A stretch of DNA of 39,908 nucleotides from the NCBI GenBank assembly GCA_027619545.1, contig JAQCFT010000006.1:1-39908 (forward strand), given 5' to 3'. The notes under the pieces were generated by a model. It was not told where the DNA came from. It was given only the letters and a program-made list of their open reading frames with translations, and did not search any database. Origin of the DNA: Verrucomicrobiota bacterium. GTDB lineage: Bacteria > Verrucomicrobiota > Verrucomicrobiia > Limisphaerales > AAA164-E04. The position numbers and the translations under genes were made by a program. Shown in pieces: positions 33,273 through 39,908 of this stretch (position 1 is the first letter of the stretch; each line of letters begins with the position of its first letter).

Positions 33273-33301
33273 TTGACACTGTTTACGGATAAAGGTTTAA
33301 A
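33273..33301 (+). promoter_or_regulatory. Candidate rpsA promoter
   Basis: Consensus TTGACA (33273-33278), 17 bases, TTTAAA (33296-33301). A start near 33308 would give a leader of about 350 bases before the rpsA ATG. Confidence 0.5.
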
Positions 33302-33401
33302 ACATATTGATAATGTATAAGTTACATTTCAAAAACCCCGCCAAGCCGTATGCACAACAAGGTGCATTTTTTTAGATTTTATCTTGATCTTCCCTTTTTC
33401 T

Positions 33402-33634
33402 GACGAGAGAATGCTCGTTCGCCTGAGTCCCGCGAGTGCGGATGGCTCATTAGAGGCTGAAATGAGTGTTAACCATCAACCTAACCCTCATTATACTTCT
33501 CCGTGCTCCGGTGAACGTGTGTTAGGCCGATGGGTTTTGCTCGAGGATGTCGCCGTTTTTGCGGTGAATCCTGAGTCGAACACACAGGTCGGAGCCTCCT
33601 TAAGATAAGTAATATCAAAGGCGCAGCATTGCGT
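33402..33634 (+). promoter_or_regulatory. Candidate structured 5' leader RNA of rpsA
   Basis: Successive stems can be drawn by hand. (1) 33402-33407 with 33414-33419. (2) CTCATT/AATGAG, 33446-33451 with 33461-33466. (3) A long hairpin in which CCATC-aa-CCTAAC (33473-33485) pairs with GTTAGG-cc-GATGG (33521-33533) and an inner stem (33495-33503 with 33509-33518) caps it. (4) 33540-33555 with 33562-33575, about 13 pairs. (5) CGCA/TGCG at 33622-33633. This is much more pairing than in other spacers here. It does not match any riboswitch or ribosomal leader I can recall. Autoregulation by S1 is an inference. Confidence 0.5.
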
Positions 33635-33657
33635 CTCGGTTGTATCATTAATTCATT

Positions 33658-35340
33658 ATGCTAACCATGGAAGAAGCCATGCAGCAAAGTCCCGTGAACT
33701 TTGCTGAAGGCGACATAGTCAAAGGAACCATTATCGAAGTCCGCCACAAAGAAGTGCTTTGTGATATCGGCTACAAAAGCGAAGGTTCCATCCCCGGAAA
33801 CGAATTCGACGACATTAAAATGGTCAATGTCGGCGACATCATCGACGTATTGATTGAACGGTTGGAAGACCGTGAAGGCATGGTCGTCCTCTCCAAAGAA
33901 AAAGCGGAATTCAAGCAGAACTGGGAAAAAATCCTCAGCATCTGTAACGAGGGCGGCACCATCACCGGACGCGTCAAAGGCGTGGTCAAAGGTGGTCTTC
34001 TGGTCAACATCGGTGTGGAAGCCTTCCTGCCGGCTTCCCAAATTGACATCATTCCTCCAAAGAACCTGACCTCCTACGTGGGCAACACCTACGAATACAA
34101 AGTGGTCAAGATCAACCAGGAACGTCAAAACATCGTTCTTTCACGCCGCGAACTGATCGAACAGGAACGCGCCGAACGCCGCGCCAAGCTGCTTTCGGAC
34201 ATGACCCCTGGCGACATCCGCAAGGGTACCGTCAAGAACATCACCGATTTCGGTGCCTTCATCGACCTCAACGGTCTCGACGGTCTTCTCCACATCACAG
34301 ACATGAGCTGGGGCCGCATCAACCATCCTTCCGAACTCCTGACCATCGGACAGGAAATCGATGTGGTTGTTCTGGACATCAACTACGAGAAAGAGCGCGT
34401 GAGCCTCGGTCTGAAACAGAAACTCGCCAACCCTTGGGACGACATCGAAACCAAGTACCCTGTCAGCGCGAAAGTCAAAGGCCGCGTGGTCAATTTGGTA
34501 CCTTACGGTGCGTTCGTGGAACTCGAACCCGGCGTCGAAGGTCTGGTTCACGTTACCGAATTGTCCTGGACCAAGCGTATCGCCAAGCCTTCCGACGTCC
34601 TGACACAGGACCAGGAAATCGAAGCGGTCGTTCTGGGCATCAACCGCGAAGAGCAAAAGATCTCCCTGGGTATCCGCCAATTGGAAACCAACCCTTGGGA
34701 CGAAGCCTTGGAGAAATATCCTCCAGGCACCAAAGTGCAGGGCAAGATCCGCAATCTCACCAGCTACGGTGCTTTCATCGAACTGGAAGAAGGTCTCGAC
34801 GGCATGATCCACGTGTCCGACATTTCCTGGACCCGCAAGATCAACCATCCTTCGGAAGTGCTCAAGAAGGGCGACGAGGTCGAAGCCATTGTATTGGAAA
34901 TCGACAAGGCCAACCAACGTATCTCTGTGGGTGTCAAGCAGCTTAGCCAGGATCCATGGGAAAACATCGACCACTACTACAAAGTGGGTGATCTGGTCAC
35001 AGGCAGCGTGACGAAGCTCGCAAGCTTCGGAGCGTTCATCGGTCTGGAACACGACATCGACGGGTTGGTTCATATCTCCCAGGTCAGCGAAGAACGGGTT
35101 GAAAAGATCAAAAACGTTCTGAAGGTGGGTCAGGAAGTGACCGCTCGTGTGATCAAGATCGATCGTGCAGATCGTCGCATTGGATTGTCCATCAAGGCAG
35201 CCAATTACTCCACCGAGGAATTGGAAGCCGAGCAGCACGCTCTCGACCAGCTCAAACCTGGCGAAGACCTAGTGGCTCTGCAACACGCCTTTGACGCTGT
35301 CACCACCACTGATAACAGTGACGATGACAACGAAGATTGA
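33658..35340 (+). CDS. rpsA: 30S ribosomal protein S1
   Basis: RNA-binding ribosomal protein that helps the 30S subunit load structured mRNAs. The 560 residues contain six S1 domains (about 18-85, 103-170, 190-259, 275-345, 360-430, 447-517), with repeated cores such as GRVVNLVPYGAFVELEPGVE and GKIRNLTSYGAFIELEEGLD. The C-terminus is acidic. Codon use is more uniform and C-ending than in its neighbours, as expected for a highly expressed gene. No Shine-Dalgarno precedes the ATG; an alternative ATG is at 33667. A long leader and a strong terminator frame it as a single-gene unit. Confidence 0.97.
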   Translation: MLTMEEAMQQSPVNFAEGDIVKGTIIEVRHKEVLCDIGYKSEGSIPGNEFDDIKMVNVGDIIDVLIERLEDREGMVVLSKEKAEFKQNWEKILSICNEGGTITGRVKGVVKGGLLVNIGVEAFLPASQIDIIPPKNLTSYVGNTYEYKVVKINQERQNIVLSRRELIEQERAERRAKLLSDMTPGDIRKGTVKNITDFGAFIDLNGLDGLLHITDMSWGRINHPSELLTIGQEIDVVVLDINYEKERVSLGLKQKLANPWDDIETKYPVSAKVKGRVVNLVPYGAFVELEPGVEGLVHVTELSWTKRIAKPSDVLTQDQEIEAVVLGINREEQKISLGIRQLETNPWDEALEKYPPGTKVQGKIRNLTSYGAFIELEEGLDGMIHVSDISWTRKINHPSEVLKKGDEVEAIVLEIDKANQRISVGVKQLSQDPWENIDHYYKVGDLVTGSVTKLASFGAFIGLEHDIDGLVHISQVSEERVEKIKNVLKVGQEVTARVIKIDRADRRIGLSIKAANYSTEELEAEQHALDQLKPGEDLVALQHAFDAVTTTDNSDDDNED

Positions 35341-35375
35341 GCAATTGATCTGACGAATCTAAGTCAAATTCTCAC

Positions 35376-35402
35376 AGCCCGCCGCAAGGCGGGCTTTTTT
35401 AT
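35376..35402 (+). terminator. Rho-independent terminator of rpsA
   Basis: An 8-bp GC-rich stem (35376-35383 with 35388-35395) with a GCAA tetraloop, followed by a T-run, 35 bases after the rpsA stop. Confidence 0.93.
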
Positions 35403-35511
35403 TACAACTTCACACTGGAGCGCTAAAGCTGAGGAAATACTTTGGCTTTTGCAACCCTGTCGCTAAATTCTTGTCAGAAGCCGCAGGATTTCGAAATACT
35501 GCCTTGTATTT

Positions 35512-36792
35512 ATGGATATACTGGAAGCATTGAAATGGCGCGGGTTGTTTTCCGACTGCACCGATCTTGAGCAATTGAGCCAGCGTTTGGCCAAGGGTCC
35601 GCTCACGTTATATTGCGGCTTTGATCCCACTGCGGACAGCCTTCATGTGGGGCACCTGGTTCCATTGATTGCGTTGAGGCGCTTCCAGGATGTTGGCCAT
35701 CATCCGATCGCCGTTGCCGGCGGAGCTACAGGTTCCATCGGGGATCCAAGTGGTAAAAGCGCCGAGCGAAACCTGCTGACGCGCGAAGAGCTGAACCACA
35801 ATATTGAACGCGTTCAGGAACAACTCAAATGCCTCCTCGATTTCGAATCATCGACCAATCCTGCCCGTGTTCTGGATAATGCTGGATGGGTGGGCGGCAT
35901 TTCTTATCTCGATTTTCTGAGAGATATCGGGAAACATTTTACCGTCAATGTCATGGTGGCAAAGGAATCGGTGCGTGCCCGTATGGAAGACCGTGATGTG
36001 GGCATCAGCTACACCGAATTCAGCTACATGCTGTTGCAGGCTTTCGATTTTTATCACCTGAATCAATCGACCGATTGCGAGCTTCAGATTGGCGGAAGCG
36101 ATCAGTGGGGCAATATCACCATGGGCATCGACCTCACGCGCAAGAAGTCGGGGCGCCAGGTTTTTGGACTAACCCTGCCCTTGATCACCAAGTCGGACGG
36201 CACCAAGTTCGGCAAGACAGAATCAGGTGCCATCTGGCTCGATCCTGCCCGAACAAGCGTTTATCGGTTCTACCAGTTCTGGATTCGGACCGACGACCGG
36301 GACGTCATCAAATACCTGAAATACTTCACCTTTTTGCCGAAGGAAGAAATTGAATCACTGGAAGCCCAACACCAGGAATGCCCCGAGCGCAGGGAAGCGC
36401 AAAAAGCGCTTGGCAAAGCCATGACCGACCTGATTCACGGTTCGGAGGCCACCCAGGAAGCCATCCGAGCCAGTGAAATCCTGTTCGGTGGCGGATTGGA
36501 AGGCATTACCGAGCAGACTTTCAATGATGTTTTGGGCGAAGTTCCCACGTTCAGCATGAGTGCAGCCTCATTGGAGGGAGACGGTTTGCCATTGGCCGAT
36601 GCCCTGGCGGAAGCGGGTTTGGCACCATCTAAAGGTCAGGCGCGCAAGGACATCAAGGGTGGCGGAGCAAACATCAACAACATCCGAGAACAAGATCCTC
36701 AGAGATTGCTGACAAGAAACGATTTACTGTTTGGAAAACACGTCTTGCTGCGCAAAGGGAAAAAGCATTACGCAGTGGTTACGTTCGAATGA
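35512..36792 (+). CDS. tyrS: Tyrosyl-tRNA synthetase
   Basis: Charges tRNA-Tyr. The 426 residues form a full class Ic enzyme: the HIGH-type motif HVGH (45-48) after LTLYCGFDPTADSL, the tyrosine-binding region, GGSDQWGNITMGIDL, the KMSKS-type loop KFGKT, and a C-terminal S4-like RNA-binding domain (about 355-426). The KFGKTESG form marks the E. coli-like TyrRS type. It lies 109 bases after the rpsA terminator, so it has its own promoter, which I could not place with confidence. Confidence 0.97.
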   Translation: MDILEALKWRGLFSDCTDLEQLSQRLAKGPLTLYCGFDPTADSLHVGHLVPLIALRRFQDVGHHPIAVAGGATGSIGDPSGKSAERNLLTREELNHNIERVQEQLKCLLDFESSTNPARVLDNAGWVGGISYLDFLRDIGKHFTVNVMVAKESVRARMEDRDVGISYTEFSYMLLQAFDFYHLNQSTDCELQIGGSDQWGNITMGIDLTRKKSGRQVFGLTLPLITKSDGTKFGKTESGAIWLDPARTSVYRFYQFWIRTDDRDVIKYLKYFTFLPKEEIESLEAQHQECPERREAQKALGKAMTDLIHGSEATQEAIRASEILFGGGLEGITEQTFNDVLGEVPTFSMSAASLEGDGLPLADALAEAGLAPSKGQARKDIKGGGANINNIREQDPQRLLTRNDLLFGKHVLLRKGKKHYAVVTFE

Positions 36793-36945
36793 TATTCCCG
36801 GGGTGAGACGGAATCCGGCATTGATCGTGAAGAATCCTCGGCTCATATCGCTCCTAGCCATCAACCTTTTGCAATCTGGCAGAGAAAAGTCAATGGATGC
36901 AAAAAGGTCCGATTTGTGCTACAAGTTGAGTCCAGTTCGTTCCAT

Positions 36946-37860
36946 ATGCAGAAAAAACCTGACAATCAGAGTCAAAACCATGTAACTCCGGGAAAGCATG
37001 CTCCAGTTGGCGTGCAGCACTTGCGGAACGCTGGCTTCACCCTGATCGAACTGCTCGTGGTCATCGCCATCATTGCCATATTGGCCGGAATGTTGTTGCC
37101 AGCCATGAGCAAAGCCAAACAGAAGGCCCATGCGATCAGCTGCATGAACAACCACCGTCAACTGACCTACGGATGGATCCTTTACGCAGGCGACAACGAA
37201 GGAAAAATTACGGCGGCCAGTGACCCAAGAGATGCAGGTGGGCCGGAACCATTGAAACCGGCCTGGGTGCGAGGCTTGTTGAATTTCGACCCGGCCAACC
37301 GGTCCAACTGGGATATTGAAAAGGACATCAAAACCAGCGTCCTCTGGCCCTATGTTCAATCGCCCGACATCTTCAAATGTCCCGCAGACAAAAGTACGGT
37401 CAGGGTGGACGGCAAGGTACTGCCAAGGGTTCGGTCAATGGCCATGAACGTCCACTGCGGTGCATGGGGTGAAAATGAGCGAGTCTATTGGTATGGCTAC
37501 AAAGTTTACCAACAAGAATCCGACTTCATCGATCCCGGCCCATCGTCGACTTTTGTTTTTCTGGATGTTCGAGAAGATTCGACCAATTTTGGCAATTTCC
37601 TGGTGGCCATGAAAGGGTATCCCAATCAACCCGAACAAACCACCATTTTTGATTATCCCGCTTCCTATCACAACCAGTCGGCCACCCTGTCCTTTGCTGA
37701 CGGACATTCAGAGATCAAGAAATGGCAACATCCAGACACCATGCCCCCCCTGGTCAAGGGAGAATTATTACCACAAATCGCAGCAGCTCCCGAACCTGTA
37801 AACTCTCCCAACAATCCTGACATCAGATGGTTGCAGGACCACAACACACGATTACCCTGA
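36946..37860 (+). CDS. Prepilin-type protein with H-x9-DG tail
   Basis: Type II pseudopilin-like exported protein of the kind found in large families in Planctomycetes, Lentisphaerae and Verrucomicrobia. The ATG at 36946 gives 304 residues. The prepilin peptidase site is G30|F31 in [20 protein letters not shown] with Glu at +5 (residue 35), followed by the hydrophobic helix. The C-terminal half has [20 protein letters not shown], an exact H-x9-DG motif. A GTG at 36916 would lengthen the leader by 10 residues. There are no pilus assembly genes beside it, so its partner machinery is elsewhere. Confidence 0.88.
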   Translation: MQKKPDNQSQNHVTPGKHAPVGVQHLRNAGFTLIELLVVIAIIAILAGMLLPAMSKAKQKAHAISCMNNHRQLTYGWILYAGDNEGKITAASDPRDAGGPEPLKPAWVRGLLNFDPANRSNWDIEKDIKTSVLWPYVQSPDIFKCPADKSTVRVDGKVLPRVRSMAMNVHCGAWGENERVYWYGYKVYQQESDFIDPGPSSTFVFLDVREDSTNFGNFLVAMKGYPNQPEQTTIFDYPASYHNQSATLSFADGHSEIKKWQHPDTMPPLVKGELLPQIAAAPEPVNSPNNPDIRWLQDHNTRLP

Positions 37861-37960
37861 CATCAAACCCTGTCTCACGTATCGTTACTTTCATGCGCTA
37901 GCAAAATCCCATCCATGCTATTGCACTTCAAACCTGATCGGTGAATAATGGCTTTGAACG

Positions 37961-38773
37961 ATGGTTACCTGGACACCTGATTTGATTAAGGCGAGCAAGG
38001 GGAAGGAATTTCTACCTGCCCTCACCGTCTATGACTACCCCATGACCCGCATGTTGGACGAGCTGGGCATCCCCATGTTGTTGGTTGGAGATTCTCTTGG
38101 AATGGTGGTGCTGGGTTATCCGGACACCACACATGTCACCATGGAGGACATGATCCATCACGTGCGAGCAGCAGCCCGGGCCAAACCCAGGAGTTTTCTG
38201 GTAGGCGACATGCCCTACCAGAGTTACGAAACTTCGGAGCAAGCCGTTCGTAACGCGCGCCACCTGATGGACGCCGGAGCCCACGCGGTCAAACTGGAAG
38301 GAGGAAAAGAAATCGGCACCCAGATCAAGGCCATTCGCAACGCAGGAATTCCTTGTGTCGGTCACCTTGGCATGCTTCCGCAACACATCCTGGAAGAGGG
38401 AAAATACCGCATCAAAGGCAGGACCGAGGACGAGAAACAAAGTCTGCTGGACAATGCCGCCTTTCTGGATTCCATGGGCATCTCTGCATTGGTATTGGAA
38501 CTGGTTGAGAGCGAACTCACCGCTGAAATCACCCGGTCCATATCCGTTCCCACGATCGGTATCGGATCCGGGAACGGATGCGACGGCCAAATCCTTGTCA
38601 CCCATGATCTGGTCGGAACCTTCCCCTGGTTTCGCCCCAAGTTCGTCCAACCCAAAATGGAAGCCACACGCCTCATGCAACAAGCCGTTCAGGAATGGTG
38701 CAATGACTGGGAGTCCCTTTACCAGAAACAACGCAACCGCCGGGAATCCACCGACTCAAAGCCCGATGCCTGA
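37961..38773 (+). CDS. panB: 3-methyl-2-oxobutanoate hydroxymethyltransferase
   Basis: Transfers a hydroxymethyl group from methylene-THF to 2-oxoisovalerate, giving ketopantoate for pantothenate and coenzyme A. The 270 residues show the PanB core: ALTVYDYPMTRMLDELGIPM, LLVGDSLGMVVLGYPDTTHV (metal-binding Asp), DAGAHAVKLEGG, PCVGHLGMLPQ, VPTIGIGSGNGCDGQILV and FPWFRPKFVQ. panC and panD are not present. moaC follows in the same direction. Confidence 0.97.
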   Translation: MVTWTPDLIKASKGKEFLPALTVYDYPMTRMLDELGIPMLLVGDSLGMVVLGYPDTTHVTMEDMIHHVRAAARAKPRSFLVGDMPYQSYETSEQAVRNARHLMDAGAHAVKLEGGKEIGTQIKAIRNAGIPCVGHLGMLPQHILEEGKYRIKGRTEDEKQSLLDNAAFLDSMGISALVLELVESELTAEITRSISVPTIGIGSGNGCDGQILVTHDLVGTFPWFRPKFVQPKMEATRLMQQAVQEWCNDWESLYQKQRNRRESTDSKPDA

Positions 38774-38843
38774 ACCACTGTGCCAGACCGAAGGGAACAC
38801 TCCTTCCTGTTGCACTTCCCCACACAAATGTCACATTGAACCC

Positions 38844-39305
38844 ATGACGAATCTCACCCATATCAACGAACAAGGAGAGGCATCCATGGTTGATGTCACC
38901 AACAAGCCCGTCGTCCTTCGTGAGGCCATTGCCGAGGGATGCATCTATGTGCAGTCCGAAACCCTGGATAAAATTGAATCCAACGCCATTGCCAAAGGCA
39001 ACGTCCTGGCCTCTGCAAGGCTCGCGGGCATCATGGCGGCGAAAAAAACGGGAGAATTAATTCCCCTGTGCCATCCTTTACCCATCACGCATTGTGAGGT
39101 TCAGATGTCCATACCATCGACCCGCGATCGAATCGGCATTACCGCCTCCGCCAAAATTGCCGCATCCACCGGCATTGAAATGGAAGCGCTCACTGCGGTC
39201 AGCGTGGCGGCCCTGACGATTTACGACATGTGCAAAGCAGTGGATAAAACCATGCGCATCGGAGACATCCGACTCCTCAAGAAAACCAAGACCGCGTTGG
39301 CATAA
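38844..39305 (+). CDS. moaC: Cyclic pyranopterin monophosphate synthase MoaC
   Basis: Second step of molybdenum cofactor synthesis (with MoaA, from GTP to cPMP). The ATG at 38844 gives 153 residues, the usual length. It opens [19 protein letters not shown], has GKGNV-like [35 protein letters not shown], and [20 protein letters not shown], all typical of MoaC. The frame is open upstream over panB but that part is not family-like. No other moa gene is in the window. Confidence 0.97.
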   Translation: MTNLTHINEQGEASMVDVTNKPVVLREAIAEGCIYVQSETLDKIESNAIAKGNVLASARLAGIMAAKKTGELIPLCHPLPITHCEVQMSIPSTRDRIGITASAKIAASTGIEMEALTAVSVAALTIYDMCKAVDKTMRIGDIRLLKKTKTALA

Positions 39306-39403
39306 AGCCGCACCGTCACATATTTTTCACACTTTGTCTGCTTGACGTTTGGCGGAAAGCTTGCACACTACGCTGCCCCGCTGTTGTGGGACGTCACTTT
39401 CAT

Positions 39404-39908
39404 ATGAAGCAACACATTCGCAATATTGCCATCATCGCTCACGTGGACCATGGAAAAACCACGCTGGTCGACTGTCTTCTCCGTCAATCTGGTTTATTCC
39501 GGGAAAACCAGCATGTGGAAGAACGCATGATGGACAGCATGGACTTGGAACGCGAAAAAGGCATTACCATCAAGGCCAAGAACGCCGCCTTCAAATATGG
39601 CGATCACGATGTCAACATTGTGGACACTCCCGGCCATGCGGATTTTGGCGGTGAAGTGGAGCGTATCATGAGTATGATCGACGGGGTGGTGTTGGTGGTT
39701 GATTCCGTGGAAGGACCCCAGGCGCAAACACGATTCGTTCTCCGCAAAGCGCTTGAATCCGGGGCCAAAGCCATCGTGGTCATCAATAAAATCGACCGAG
39801 AAGGAGCAACTCCCAACGAGGTGCTCGACAAAGTATTTGATCTGTTTCTCTCCCTGAATGCAACGGATGAGCAACTGGATTTCCCGGTGATCTACGCAAG
39901 CGCCAAGC
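39404..39908 (+). CDS. typA: Ribosome-associated GTPase TypA/BipA (5' part)
   Basis: Translational GTPase of the EF-G-like group with a role in ribosome assembly and stress growth. The 168 residues in the window give the G domain up to the right edge. P-loop AHVDHGKTT (residues 12-20), switch region [28 protein letters not shown] (G3) and NKIDREGA (G4) are all clear. The fit to BipA/TypA, rather than EF-G or LepA, comes from [19 protein letters not shown] and the GGEVER context. The rest lies outside the window. Confidence 0.95.
   Translation, partial: MKQHIRNIAIIAHVDHGKTTLVDCLLRQSGLFRENQHVEERMMDSMDLEREKGITIKAKNAAFKYGDHDVNIVDTPGHADFGGEVERIMSMIDGVVLVVDSVEGPQAQTRFVLRKALESGAKAIVVINKIDREGATPNEVLDKVFDLFLSLNATDEQLDFPVIYASAK

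Larger units (their letters stand above)
33130..33657. other. Long intergenic region between the SDR gene and rpsA
   Basis: This 528-base region holds no convincing gene. It has a 7-bp hairpin TTCGCCA/TGGCGAA (33173-33191), then a 5-bp C/G hairpin (33245-33259), neither with a clear T-run, then the rpsA promoter and a leader with several long stems (listed separately). An open frame at 33384-33608 crosses those stems but shows no ribosome site. Confidence 0.6.

Noticed and set aside
33384-33608. 74-codon open frame in the rpsA leader
   Set aside because: No ribosome site or recognisable product, and it crosses the paired stems; the RNA structure explains the region better.
34141-35238. Long (365-codon) open frame on the minus strand inside rpsA
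   Set aside because: It is antisense to the S1 repeats. The strong codon bias of rpsA keeps the opposite frame open, and the product has no recognisable domain.
38355-38843. Long N-terminal extension of MoaC over panB
   Set aside because: It is panB read in another frame; MoaC proteins start at the ATG 38844 equivalent.

Overview
The window is a piece of a bacterial chromosome, about 54% G+C by eye, and fits a member of the Verrucomicrobiota (PVC group). The phylum call rests on four things. One is a giant PVC-type membrane-bound dehydrogenase with HEAT repeats and a C-terminal haem domain. Another is a prepilin-like protein with an exact H-x9-DG tail. The others are a DUF5722-type glycosidase-like protein with a CE15 glucuronoyl esterase, and a WD40/SUMF1 fusion protein. 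A Pedosphaera/Limisphaera-like lineage is possible but cannot be fixed from the sequence. No tRNA, rRNA, CRISPR array, insertion sequence or phage gene was found; this is core chromosome with a few lineage-specific genes.

Layout. Positions 1-5756 (minus) are one co-directional run: tolQ, a double zinc-ribbon tail-anchored protein, tolR, a TolA/TonB-like protein, tolB, pal, tatA and tatC. It joins the Tol-Pal envelope machine to the twin-arginine translocase. A secreted GDPD-family phosphodiesterase (plus) diverges from it. Positions 6837-11412 (minus) hold hisF, a large secreted WD40/SUMF1 protein whose last codons look frameshifted, and a small cytochrome c with a strong terminator. Positions 11661-13617 (plus) are a tight cluster: nrdR, an unknown protein that overlaps it by ATGA, a HIT hydrolase and pgsA. 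It abuts, with no spare base, the convergent operon PVC dehydrogenase-rnhB-yraN-mutM (19089 to 13618).

Positions 19446-22391 (plus) carry a CE15 esterase, a FecR-domain secreted protein with its own terminator, and a flavin-reductase-like protein. A DAHP synthase (minus) with a clear promoter diverges from lon (plus), which is followed by a LolA-like periplasmic protein and a tiny acidic protein behind a long hairpin. Positions 27451-32161 (minus) form a three-gene operon: ptsI, a sugar-nucleotide transferase and the DUF5722 protein. An SDR reductase, rpsA (with a long leader that folds well on paper), tyrS, a prepilin-like protein, panB, moaC and the start of typA run to the right edge.

Most notable: the structured leader upstream of rpsA, the zinc-ribbon protein inside the tol operon, the NrdR-coupled unknown with an ATP-cone-like helical pattern, the single-base frameshift at the end of the SUMF1 protein, and the coupling of PTS enzyme I to a glycan-type operon without other PTS genes.
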